NCBI GenBank assembly: GCA_945888575.1
Contig: CAMDAM010000010.1
Coordinates: 1 to 32,929 of the forward strand
Direction of reading: 5' to 3'
Length of the DNA: 32,929 nucleotides
DNA from: Asaia bogorensis
GTDB taxonomy: Bacteria; Pseudomonadota; Alphaproteobacteria; Acetobacterales; Acetobacteraceae
The position numbers and the translations under genes are program-made. Below, piece after piece: positions 1-8,525 of this stretch. Under the pieces are notes generated by a model, which saw only the letters and a list, made by a program, of their open reading frames with translations, had not been told where the DNA came from and ran no database searches. The number at the start of each line of letters is the position of its first letter. The stretch's first letter is position 1.

Positions 1-105
1 CCAGGGCCAATAAGCAACTCCTGGGAGCTGGCTCTGTCGGAATCCTGGTTTCGGTAACTGGTGCCCACCTGCTCACGCAGGCCTTGGGAGGATGCACCGC
101 CAACG
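1..105 (+). ncRNA. ssrS: 6S RNA, 3' portion (partial)
   Basis: Non-coding stretch directly upstream of the 5-formyltetrahydrofolate cyclo-ligase gene, which is the classic position of 6S RNA in proteobacteria. It can fold into hairpins and contains GGTGCCCACCTG followed by a CCTGC-N-GCAGG-like hairpin, resembling the 3' half of alphaproteobacterial 6S RNAs. The 5' half would lie before the window, so the closing stem cannot be checked. 6S RNA binds the RNA polymerase-sigma70 holoenzyme in stationary phase. The identification rests mainly on synteny and remembered motif resemblance; the 3' end is approximate. Confidence 0.5.
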
Positions 106-108
106 GCC

Positions 109-690
109 ATGGTGGCTCCACACTCTTCTCCTCCGAACGATGACCTCGCTGCCGCCAAGCGGGCGGCGAGGGTGGCTGCGTTGGCGCGACGGTCCGGGCT
201 GGACCCGGCGCTGGGGCGCGCGCTGGGCGAGCGCCTGCTGGCCGAGATGCCGCCACCTGCGGGCGCGGTGGTGAGCGGGTTCTGGCCGATGGGGGCTGAA
301 ATCGACATCCGCCCGCTGCTGGAGGCGCTGCACGGTCGTGGGCACACAGTGGTTCTGCCGGAGACGCCACCGCGCGGAAATCCCTTGATTTTCAGGCGCT
401 GGGCGCCCGGCATGGCGATGGTGACCGAACGCTTCGGCACGCTGCGGCCCACCGGCGAGGTGCTGGCGCCGGACTGGCTGCTGGTGCCGCTACTGGCCTT
501 CGACCGCGCCGGGCGGCGGCTGGGCTATGGCGGCGGCTACTACGATCGCACGCTAGCCGGGTTGCCCAACGCCGTGGCGATCGGCTGCGGCTGGGCGGCG
601 CAGGAAGTGGCGGAGGTGCCGGCCGATGCGCTGGATGTGCGGCTGCCAGCGATCGCCACTGAGCAGGGGGTGGTGCGGGTGGGCCTGTAG
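109..690 (+). CDS. ygfA: 5-formyltetrahydrofolate cyclo-ligase
   Basis: Converts 5-formyltetrahydrofolate to 5,10-methenyltetrahydrofolate using ATP in the cytosol (YgfA/MTHFS family). The protein is 193 aa with the normal N-terminal AAKRAARVAAL helix that starts family members. The signature glycine loop RLGYGGGYYDR lies near residue 138. The ORF track begins at GTG 61, but that reading runs through the putative 6S RNA and gives an unconserved Cys/Arg/Pro-rich leader. ATG 109 gives a family-like start, although ATG 109 has no strong Shine-Dalgarno. The 6S-ygfA pairing is widespread in proteobacteria. The gene converges on the cupin gene with a 14-bp gap. Confidence 0.93.
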   Translation: MVAPHSSPPNDDLAAAKRAARVAALARRSGLDPALGRALGERLLAEMPPPAGAVVSGFWPMGAEIDIRPLLEALHGRGHTVVLPETPPRGNPLIFRRWAPGMAMVTERFGTLRPTGEVLAPDWLLVPLLAFDRAGRRLGYGGGYYDRTLAGLPNAVAIGCGWAAQEVAEVPADALDVRLPAIATEQGVVRVGL

Positions 691-704
691 CCCACCCTGG
701 GTCC

Positions 705-1037
705 TTAGCCTTCCTGGATCGCGTAGAACTTGCGCACGGGCTTCACCGTCTCCCACACGCCCTTGAAACCCTTGGGAATCAGGAAGGTGTCGCCGGCGCG
801 GTAGGTTTCGGTGACGCCGCTTTCGTCCGTCAGGCGCACCTCGCCTTCCAGCAGCGTGCACAGCTCGTCCTTGGTGTAGTGGATGTCGGCACGGCCGGGC
901 TGGGCGGCCCAGAAGCCGGCGCGGAAGCCGTCGCGCTGGTACCAGTTCTTGCTGGTCATGCGCTTGCCCTCATCCGGCTGCGTCGCGGCGTCGAAGCGGA
1001 TGGTGCGGATGGTGGTGGGCTGGGCGTCGTTGGGCAT
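705..1037 (-). CDS. small cupin-domain protein (DUF861/Cupin_3-like)
   Basis: A 110-aa single-domain cupin. The central part, with ELCTLLEGEVRLTDESG followed by YRAGDTFLIPKGFKG, is the conserved beta-barrel core of Cupin_3 (DUF861) proteins, a family that includes ureidoglycine aminohydrolase-like domains. The start was moved from the track's codon at 1064 to ATG at 1037, because GAGAGGAG lies 6 nt upstream of it and the longer form only adds MAGTREESD. The gene is monocistronic, convergent with ygfA and divergent from the ymdB-like gene. No substrate can be assigned. The typical metal-binding His set is incomplete, as in many DUF861 proteins. Confidence 0.85.
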   Translation of the reverse strand: MPNDAQPTTIRTIRFDAATQPDEGKRMTSKNWYQRDGFRAGFWAAQPGRADIHYTKDELCTLLEGEVRLTDESGVTETYRAGDTFLIPKGFKGVWETVKPVRKFYAIQEG

Positions 1038-1128
1038 GTCGGACTCCTCTCGTGTGCCAGCCACCCTACCACGGCTTGGCCGGGCGGGGCTCGTTGACTT
1101 CGCGTAAGGCGGCGCCTACGCCGCGCGG

Positions 1129-1944
1129 ATGCGAATACTCTTCCTGGGCGATGTCGTGGGCCGCAGCGGGCGCGATGCGCTGGTGGCGAAGCTGCCGGAC
1201 CTCAAGCGAACCCTGCGCGCCGAGCTGGTGGTGGTGAACGGCGAGAATGCGTCGCACGGCTTTGGACTGGCGCCGGACATGGCGAAGGCGTTCTTCGCCG
1301 CCGGGGCGGACGTGATCACGCTTGGCAACCACGCCTGGGACCGCAAGGAAATCCTCGGCTACATCGCCGAGACGCCCCGCCTGATCCGGCCGCTGAACTT
1401 CCCGCCCGGCACGCCCGGGGCCGGGGCCACCACCGTGGAACTGCCCGACCGGCGCCGCGCCGTGGTGATCAACGCCATGGGCCGGTTGTTCATGGATGCG
1501 CTGGATTGCCCGTTCCGGCTCTCGGCGCAGGAACTGGCCAAATACAAGCTGGGCTCCTCCGTCTCCGCCATCGTGGTGGATTTCCATGCCGAGGCCACCA
1601 GCGAAAAAATGGCCTTCGCGCACAGCTTCGATGGCCAGGTCTCTCTGGTGGTGGGCACGCACACGCACTGCCCTTCCGCCGATCACCAGATCCTGCCCGG
1701 CGGCACCGCCTTCCAATCCGATGCCGGGATGTGCGGCGATTACGACAGCGTGATCGGCATGCAGAAGGAAGGGGCCGCCATCCGGTTCTGGCGCAAGATG
1801 CCAGGCGAACGGCTGGCGCCGGCGGATGGCGAGGCCACGCTGTGCGGCCTGTTCGTCGTCACCGATGACACCACGGGCCTCGCCACAGTCGTGGAACCGG
1901 TGCGCCTGGGCGGGCGACTGTCACAGTCCATGCCATCGGTGTAG
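1129..1944 (+). CDS. YmdB-family metallophosphoesterase (TIGR00282)
   Basis: A 271-aa calcineurin-like phosphoesterase of the YmdB family; the Bacillus member is a 2',3'-cAMP phosphodiesterase that affects biofilm and sporulation decisions. The metal-binding motifs occur in order: GDVVGRSG near residue 7, NGENA near residue 40, GNHAWD near residue 66, DFHAEATSEK near residue 150 and GTHTHCPSADH near residue 180. Length matches the family (260-275 aa). The start is the first in-frame ATG and reads MRILFLGDVVG, the usual family N-terminus. No Shine-Dalgarno is visible. The ygfA/ymdB/yebC neighbourhood recurs in alphaproteobacteria. The biological target here is not known. Confidence 0.92.
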   Translation: MRILFLGDVVGRSGRDALVAKLPDLKRTLRAELVVVNGENASHGFGLAPDMAKAFFAAGADVITLGNHAWDRKEILGYIAETPRLIRPLNFPPGTPGAGATTVELPDRRRAVVINAMGRLFMDALDCPFRLSAQELAKYKLGSSVSAIVVDFHAEATSEKMAFAHSFDGQVSLVVGTHTHCPSADHQILPGGTAFQSDAGMCGDYDSVIGMQKEGAAIRFWRKMPGERLAPADGEATLCGLFVVTDDTTGLATVVEPVRLGGRLSQSMPSV

Positions 1945-1979
1945 AAACCCCTCGACGCTTCGGCGGCGGAGAGGAAGGA

Positions 1980-2170
1980 AGGCCAGGGCTCTGCCCTGGA
2001 CCCGCCAGGGGGCGAGCGCCCCCTGGACCCGCGTCTACTTCCGCCTTCGGCGGGGAGGGGCCGTCCGGGCGGTTCGATCGGCCTCGATGGCCCCTCCCCG
2101 CCGAAGGCGGAACAGGTGATGGGTTCCAAGGGCCCCCGCCCTTGGTGGGGTCCAGGGGCAAAGCCCCTGG
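1980..2170. repeat. Cluster of four GC-rich hairpin repeats (REP/BIME-like)
   Basis: The 280-bp gap between the ymdB-like gene and yebC holds four consecutive perfect palindromes. They are CCAGGG-CTCTG-CCCTGG-type at about 1982-1998, a 10-bp stem CCAGGGGGCG/CGCCCCCTGG at 2005-2026, a 22-bp stem beginning CCGCCTTCGGCGGGGAGG with its complement ending at 2110, and paired small hairpins CCAAGGGC/GCCCTTGG (2126-2145) and CCAGGGGC/GCCCCTGG (2152-2170). GGACCC-type linkers recur between them. From general knowledge, similar 'CCAGGGGC..GCCCCTGG' blocks are common between genes in Acetobacteraceae. They could act as transcription attenuators, 3'-end stabilisers or gyrase/IHF sites. Confidence 0.75.
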
Positions 2171-2224
2171 CCTTGCTTTCTCGCCCTCGCTGAAGCGCCG
2201 AAGGGTTTCGACAATGAGGGGCAC

Positions 2225-2974
2225 ATGGCCGGGCATTCGCAGTTCAAGAACATCATGCATCGCAAGGGCGCGCAGGACGCCAAGCGGGCCAAGGTGTTTG
2301 CCAAGTTGATCCGGGAGATCACGGTGGCGGCGCGGGCGGGTCTGCCGGATCCCGCGGCGAATCCGCGGCTGCGGGCGGGCGTGCTGGCGGCGCTGAAGCA
2401 GAACATGACGCGCGATGCCATTGATCGTGCGATCAAGAAGGCGGCCGGCGCGCAGCAGGGCGACGACTACACCGAGGTTCGCTACGAGGGCTACGGCCCC
2501 GCGGGCGTGGCGGTGATCGTGGAGGCGCTGACGGACAATCGCAACCGCACCGCCTCCGACGTGCGGGCGGCGTTTGCCAAGCATGGCGGCGCGCTGGGCG
2601 AGACGAATTCTGTTTCTTTTTTGTTCTCTCGGCTCGGCGTGGTGCGGTATGCCGCCAGTGTCGCCAGCGAGGATGCGATGCTGGAGGCGGCGATCGAGGC
2701 GGGTGCCGAGAATGTGGAGAGTAGCGCCGAGGGGCATGAGGTGACGATGCCCGTGGAGGATCTGTTCGCGGTGCGCGATGCGCTGGAGGCGAAGTTCGGC
2801 GCGCCGGAGTCGGCGAAGCTGGAATGGCGGCCGAACACCACGGCGAGCCTGGATGAGGACAAGGCCGCTTCGGTGATGAAGTTGCTGGACGTGCTGGAGG
2901 ACAATGACGACGTGCAGAACGTGTGGGCGAACTTCGAGGTGGACGAGGCGGTGATGGCGAAGCTGTCCGCCTGA
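2225..2974 (+). CDS. yebC: YebC/PmpR family regulatory or translation factor
   Basis: A 249-aa YebC/PmpR (TACO1) family protein. The N-terminus [23 protein letters not shown] is the near-invariant family signature (in bacteria typically GHSKW.NI..RK..QD..R). Members have been described as DNA-binding regulators and, more recently, as ribosome-associated factors that relieve stalling at proline-rich stretches. Start ATG 2225 is fixed by the signature. The stop overlaps the ruvC start by one base (TGATG), so yebC-ruvC-ruvA are translationally coupled. yebC-ruvCAB is a common bacterial arrangement. The possible link to polyproline translation is notable because TolA in this window has a run of 17 prolines. 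Confidence 0.95.
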   Translation: MAGHSQFKNIMHRKGAQDAKRAKVFAKLIREITVAARAGLPDPAANPRLRAGVLAALKQNMTRDAIDRAIKKAAGAQQGDDYTEVRYEGYGPAGVAVIVEALTDNRNRTASDVRAAFAKHGGALGETNSVSFLFSRLGVVRYAASVASEDAMLEAAIEAGAENVESSAEGHEVTMPVEDLFAVRDALEAKFGAPESAKLEWRPNTTASLDEDKAASVMKLLDVLEDNDDVQNVWANFEVDEAVMAKLSA

Positions 2975-3477
2975 TGGCGCTGGTTCGGCTTCTCGGGATT
3001 GATCCCGGCCTGCGCTTCACCGGCTGGGGCATGCTGGAGGTGGACGGCAACCGGCTGCGCCATCTCGGCGACGGGGTGATTGCCACCGACAGTGCCGAGA
3101 GCGTGCCGGACCGGCTGAAGGTGCTGCACGATGCGCTGGGCCAGGTGATGGATGCGTGGCTGCCCGACGAGGCGGCGGTGGAGGAGACCTACGTGAACCG
3201 CAACGGCACCGCCACGCTGAAGCTGGGCTACGCCCGTGGCGTGGCGCTGCTGGCGCCGGCGCTGCGCGGGATTTCGGTGGCGGAGTATGGCGCCAAGACG
3301 GTGAAACTGAGCGTGGTCGGCACCGGCGGGGCGGACAAGGACCAGGTGCAGATGATGGTGCGGCGGCTGCTGCCGGGCTCGATCCTGAAGCGGGCGGACG
3401 CGGCGGATGCGCTGGCGGTGGCGATCTGCCATGCGCATCACCGGGCGAGCCGGATCAAGTGGAGCGCCGCTCAGTGA
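2974..3477 (+). CDS. ruvC: Holliday junction endodeoxyribonuclease RuvC
   Basis: RuvC resolves Holliday junctions by symmetric cleavage during recombinational repair, acting with the RuvAB branch-migration motor. The protein is 167 aa (family 155-190). All four acidic catalytic positions appear present: Asp in LGIDPGLRFTGWG near the start, Glu in AVEETYVNRN, and the paired Asp in RADAADALAVAICHAHH near the C-terminus. The track's ORF begins upstream, inside yebC. ATG 2974 overlaps the yebC stop by one base and gives the standard [12 protein letters not shown] start. Its own stop overlaps the ruvA GTG by 4 nt (GTGA). Confidence 0.97.
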   Translation: MALVRLLGIDPGLRFTGWGMLEVDGNRLRHLGDGVIATDSAESVPDRLKVLHDALGQVMDAWLPDEAAVEETYVNRNGTATLKLGYARGVALLAPALRGISVAEYGAKTVKLSVVGTGGADKDQVQMMVRRLLPGSILKRADAADALAVAICHAHHRASRIKWSAAQ

Positions 3478-4073
3478 TCGCGAAACTCACCGGGAAGATC
3501 GAGCAGATCGAGGCGGATCGCTGCGTGGTGGACGTGAACGGCGTCGGCTACCTGGTGAACGCCTCCACGCGCACGCTGGCGGCGTTGCCGGCGGGGCAGG
3601 TGGCCTCCGTGCTAGTGGAGATGCATGTGCGCGAGGACGCGATTGTTCTTTATGGATTTTTCGAGGGCGCCGAACGCGAGTGGTTTCGCCTGCTGACCAC
3701 GGTGCAGGGGGTGGGCGCCAAGGTGGCGTTGAACATCCTCTCGGCATTGTCGCCGCGCGACCTGATCGCTGCGATCCAGGCCGGTGATCGCGGGGCGCTG
3801 ACGCGGGCGCCGGGCGTAGGGGCGAAGCTGGCGGTGCGGTTGCTGACGGAACTGCGCGAGAAGGCCGGCGCCATGCCCTCTGGCATCGGGTTCTCGCCGG
3901 TGCTGCCGCCGCCGGTGGGCGGTGTGGAGAGCGATGCGCTGTCCGCCCTGGTGAATCTCGGCTACCGGCGCGCAGAGGCGCAGGCGGCGGTGGCGAAGGT
4001 GCTGGAGCGGCTGGGCGAGGATACGTCGCTGGATGCCGTCATTCGTGACGGGCTGAAGGAACTGGCGCGGTGA
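3474..4073 (+). CDS. ruvA: Holliday junction branch migration protein RuvA
   Basis: RuvA tetramers bind Holliday junctions and recruit the RuvB motor. The 199-aa protein shows the N-terminal OB domain (IAKLTGKIEQI...VDVNGVGYLV, residues 1-65), two helix-hairpin-helix motifs (VQGVGAKVALNIL and APGVGAKLAVRLL) and the flexible C-terminal RuvB-binding domain (LSALVNLGYRRAEAQAAV). The true start is GTG 3474, four bases before the end of ruvC (GTGA overlap). The ORF track starts far upstream only because the frame stays open in GC-rich DNA. The gene is followed by a large inverted repeat that separates it from ruvB. Confidence 0.97.
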   Translation: MIAKLTGKIEQIEADRCVVDVNGVGYLVNASTRTLAALPAGQVASVLVEMHVREDAIVLYGFFEGAEREWFRLLTTVQGVGAKVALNILSALSPRDLIAAIQAGDRGALTRAPGVGAKLAVRLLTELREKAGAMPSGIGFSPVLPPPVGGVESDALSALVNLGYRRAEAQAAVAKVLERLGEDTSLDAVIRDGLKELAR

Positions 4074-4087
4074 GGAGGCAAGGAAGG

Positions 4088-4183
4088 TTCACCACGGAGG
4101 CACGGAGGGCGCAGAGAAGGCACAGAGGGGAACCGCCACACTTCTCCGTGCCTTCTCCGTGTCCTCTGTGCCTCTGTGGTGAA
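4088..4183. repeat. Imperfect inverted repeat of the 'TTCACCAC(A/G)GAGGCAC' family
   Basis: About 42-nt arms face each other across a short centre. The left arm begins TTCACCACGGAGGCACGG and the right arm ends CCTCTGTGCCTCTGTGGTGAA, with roughly 80% complementarity by eye. The element fills almost all of the ruvA-ruvB gap and could form a long hairpin in the mRNA. A single-arm relative lies at 27793-27830. From general knowledge, 'ACCACAGAGGCACAGAG' sequences are dispersed intergenic repeats in many bacterial genomes. Confidence 0.8.
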
Positions 4184-4209
4184 TCTTTATTCTCCAGGAC
4201 GCTGGCGCG

Positions 4210-5243
<1,034 letters not shown>

Positions 5244-5247
<4 letters not shown>

Positions 5248-5678
5248 GCCAGAAAATGAAGGCGCACCGCTATCCGGTTCGCGTCTATTACGAGGATACC
5301 GATGCCGGTGGCATCGTGTACCACGCCAATTTTCTGCGCTTTGCCGAGCGTGGGCGCACCGAGGCATTGCGCGACTTGGGTGTTCCGCACGCGGAAATGT
5401 CGGCCCTGCATGGCCTATTCTTCATGGTGCGGCGCATCAAAGTGGATTATCTGGCACCGGCGCGGCTGGATGATTCGCTGGTGGTCGAGACGACAACCCT
5501 GGCGGTCGGCGGCGCGACGGTCGAGCTGCGGCAGGATGTCGTGCGGGCCGGGGATGAGGTGCTGCTGGCGCGGATTGAATTGCAGTTGGTGTGCGGCCGG
5601 ATCTCCGACCAGCGCCCGGCGCGCATTCCGCCCCGCTGGCGGGAGGCGATGCTGCGGCTGCGGCCGGAGCAGGAATAG
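5244..5678 (+). CDS. ybgC: Tol-Pal-associated acyl-CoA thioesterase YbgC
   Basis: A 144-aa hotdog-fold thioesterase of the YbgC/4-hydroxybenzoyl-CoA thioesterase family. The signature [19 protein letters not shown], with the catalytic Asp, is near residue 12. In E. coli, YbgC hydrolyses short-chain acyl-CoA, interacts with acyl carrier protein and is encoded as the first gene of tol-pal, as here. ATG 5244 overlaps the ruvB stop (ATGA), which supports coupled translation. It is followed by an 87-bp gap containing the small palindrome CGGCCATGGCCG before tolQ. Confidence 0.93.
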
Positions 5679-5765
5679 GTCACGGCCACGACTCGGCCAT
5701 GGCCGGGTCATGATGCGACCACGATCCGCAACGAGGGTCGTGTTCGGAATGAAAGGGACTGGGCC

Positions 5766-6506
<741 letters not shown>

Positions 6507-6507
6507 C

Positions 6508-7008
6508 ATGGCCGGCATGATGCCCAAGGGCGGTGGCCGCAGAGGGCGCTACCAGCCGCTGTCGGAGATCAACGTCACCCCCTTCGTGGACGTGATGCTG
6601 GTGCTGCTGATCATCTTCATGGTCGCGGCCCCGCTGATGAACACGGCGGTGAACGTGGACCTGCCGAAAACCTCCGCCAGCCCGGTGAACCAGGACAGCG
6701 AGCCGCTGAACGTTTCCGTGGATGCGAAAGGGCAGGTATTCCTGCAGGACCAGCCGATCCAGCTCTCGGAACTGGGCGAGAAGCTCACGGCCATCGCCCA
6801 GGAGCAGAAGGACCGCCGCATCTTCGTGCGCGGAGACCGGGCCAACAGCTATGGCACGATGATGGAAGTGATGGGGGTGATCATCCAGGGCGGTTTCACC
6901 AAGGTTTCCCTGCTGACCGATCCCTCCGGCACGCGCGCCGTGCCCGCCACGCCTGCGCCGGCGCCCGCCACGGCCCCTGCCGCGCCTCGCCCGCCCGGGC
7001 GGGGCTAG
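6508..7008 (+). CDS. tolR: Tol-Pal system protein TolR
   Basis: ExbD/TolR family, 166 aa. The single transmembrane helix is near residues 25-46 and includes PFVDVMLVLLIIFMV, with the conserved Asp that takes part in proton translocation. The periplasmic domain (RRIFVRGDRANSYGTMMEVMG) follows. The C-terminus is extended by an Ala/Pro-rich tail (about 20 residues, PATPAPAPATAPAAPRP) longer than in E. coli TolR; such a tail may be disordered. ATG 6508 lies one base after the tolQ stop, so coupling is likely. The tail resembles in composition the start of the proline-rich region in TolA encoded next. Confidence 0.95.
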   Translation: MAGMMPKGGGRRGRYQPLSEINVTPFVDVMLVLLIIFMVAAPLMNTAVNVDLPKTSASPVNQDSEPLNVSVDAKGQVFLQDQPIQLSELGEKLTAIAQEQKDRRIFVRGDRANSYGTMMEVMGVIIQGGFTKVSLLTDPSGTRAVPATPAPAPATAPAAPRPPGRG

Positions 7009-7029
7009 CGGACCCTCAAGGACGCCCCG

Positions 7030-8016
7030 GTGGTGTCGCGGCTGCTCCAGCGCGGAGCCATCCTCTCCGGCGTACTGCATGCCCTGGTGCTGGCTGCGCT
7101 GATCGCGGGCGTGACGCTGCGGTTGCCGACGGAGCCGGAGGAGGAACTGCAGGTGGAGCTGGCGCCGGATCCCGGCGAGCCCAGCCCTGCGCCGATCCTA
7201 AACACTGTGGAAGCGCCCGCGCCGGCCACCGTGCTGGCCCCGGAGGTGACGCCCGCGCCGCCCGCGCCGGAGCCGCCGAAGCCCGAGCCGCCGCAACCAC
7301 CCCCGCCTCCCCCTCCGCCACCACCCCCGCCGCCTCCGCCGCCCCCCACGCCGGAGCCGCCGGCGCCGGAGCCGCCGAAGCCGCAGCCACCGCCGCCGGA
7401 GCCCTCGCCCGCGCCGCCCACGCCACCGCCTCCTCCGCCGCCGCCGGCGCCCCCCGCGCCGCCGTCGCCGCCGCCGCCGGTGCCGCCTCCGCCTGGGCCT
7501 CCGCCCCCGGTGCCGCCGCCGCCTGGCCCGCCCAGCCGCACGGCGCAGCCGAACCCCACGAACAATCCGGCGCCGGACAGCCGCGAGCTGAACAACACGC
7601 TGGAACGACTGCGCGCGCTGCAACGGCAGACCCAGCCGCCCACCGGCCGGCCAAACCCGCCCGCCGCTGCCGGCCCGGTGCTGGGCGGCAGCCGCCAGGG
7701 CGACATCACCGCCAGCCTCTCCACCCGGCAGCAGGGCGCGATCGGCGACAAGGTGCGCGAATGCTGGACCAAGGATGAGGGCCAGCTGGGCATCGAGACC
7801 ATGTCGGCTCAGCTGATCGTGACTTTCGATGAGACCGGCACTGCCCGCGACGCGGTGGTGGGCGACGCCGATCGCGGCAGGATGAGCGACCCCCGCTTTC
7901 GCGCCTTCGTCGAACGCGCAATCCGCGCTGTGAAAAGTCCGCGCTGCGCCAGCCTGCCGATCCCCCGCAACGAACTGGGCAAGGTCGGCACCCTGACATT
8001 CCGGTTCAAGCCGTGA
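7030..8016 (+). CDS. tolA: TolA-like protein with polyproline linker
   Basis: Links the inner-membrane TolQR motor to periplasmic TolB/Pal. The protein is 328 aa. It has an N-terminal transmembrane anchor (about residues 9-30, GAILSGVLHALVLAALIAGV), a Pro/Glu/Lys-rich linker from about residue 45 to 180 that includes 17 consecutive prolines, and a C-terminal domain (about residues 220-328) with IGDKVRECWTKDEG and the closing SPRCASLPIPRNELGKV, typical of alphaproteobacterial TolA/TonB-like C-domains. The classical TolA central domain is a long Ala/Lys-rich helix; here a rigid polyproline rod seems to replace it. GTG 7030 is followed by a second GTG at 7033; either could start. Identity as TolA rests on position and C-domain. 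Confidence 0.88.
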   Translation: MVSRLLQRGAILSGVLHALVLAALIAGVTLRLPTEPEEELQVELAPDPGEPSPAPILNTVEAPAPATVLAPEVTPAPPAPEPPKPEPPQPPPPPPPPPPPPPPPPPTPEPPAPEPPKPQPPPPEPSPAPPTPPPPPPPPAPPAPPSPPPPVPPPPGPPPPVPPPPGPPSRTAQPNPTNNPAPDSRELNNTLERLRALQRQTQPPTGRPNPPAAAGPVLGGSRQGDITASLSTRQQGAIGDKVRECWTKDEGQLGIETMSAQLIVTFDETGTARDAVVGDADRGRMSDPRFRAFVERAIRAVKSPRCASLPIPRNELGKVGTLTFRFKP

Positions 8017-8513
8017 GGCGCATGATCCTCCCGCTGGGCCTCGGCCTTGTCCTGGGCGGTTGCGCGGCGGAGACGCCAATCAGCCCGGCGCCGCTGCCGG
8101 CACCGGCCGAGCAACGCCCAATGGGGACGATGGAGCGGCTACGCGCGCTGCAGTATCCGGGACGCGCCCGGCTGCGAGCGGAGCTCGCCGGCATCGACGA
8201 TGTCACCGCGCGCCTGTCCATGGCCGAACAGCAGGCAATCGGCGCTCGGTTGCGCGCCTGCCCCACGCGCGACGATTCGCGGCCCCCGCAGGAGCCGGTG
8301 CGACTCATCGCTGTCTTCGATGCGCAGGGCGCGGTGCAGCGGGCATTGCTGGCCGATCCCGACGGGCCGGACGGCATGAATCCGCCACCCGAGCGCGCAG
8401 CCTGGATCGCCCGGGCGGTGCGCGCCGTTGCTTCGCCCGAATGCAACCCGCTTCCTTTGCCGCCCGGTGTGCTAGGAAGACCGGGACGGATCAACCTCCG
8501 AATCAGCCCCTGA
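8013..8513 (+). CDS. Lipoprotein with TolA C-terminal-like domain, between tolA and tolB
   Basis: A 166-aa protein with a type II signal peptide: hydrophobic LPLGLGLVLGGC with the lipobox Cys at residue 17. The mature part parallels the end of TolA in this window: TMERLRALQ matches TLERLRALQ; EQQAIGARLRACPTRD matches RQQGAIGDKVRECWTKD; and ARAVRAVASPECNPLPLP matches ERAIRAVKSPRCASLPIP. I infer a duplication of the TolA C-domain attached to a lipid anchor. Residue +2 after Cys is Ala, so outer-membrane sorting is expected under the Lol rule. GTG 8013 overlaps the tolA stop (GTGA); ATG 8022 is an alternative start. Its role is not known; binding TolB or Pal, or regulating TolA, is speculative. 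Confidence 0.8.
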   Translation: MRRMILPLGLGLVLGGCAAETPISPAPLPAPAEQRPMGTMERLRALQYPGRARLRAELAGIDDVTARLSMAEQQAIGARLRACPTRDDSRPPQEPVRLIAVFDAQGAVQRALLADPDGPDGMNPPPERAAWIARAVRAVASPECNPLPLPPGVLGRPGRINLRISP

Positions 8514-8525
8514 GAGAGACCCCAG

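Noticed and set aside
7279-7560. Proline-codon region as a DNA tandem repeat or CRISPR-like array
   Set aside because: No regular unit length or identical spacers; codons are mixed and the frame remains open as a TolA linker.
7005-7802. Gly-rich and Arg-rich minus-strand ORFs opposite tolA
   Set aside because: Glycine and arginine runs are the reverse complement of the polyproline codons, not proteins.
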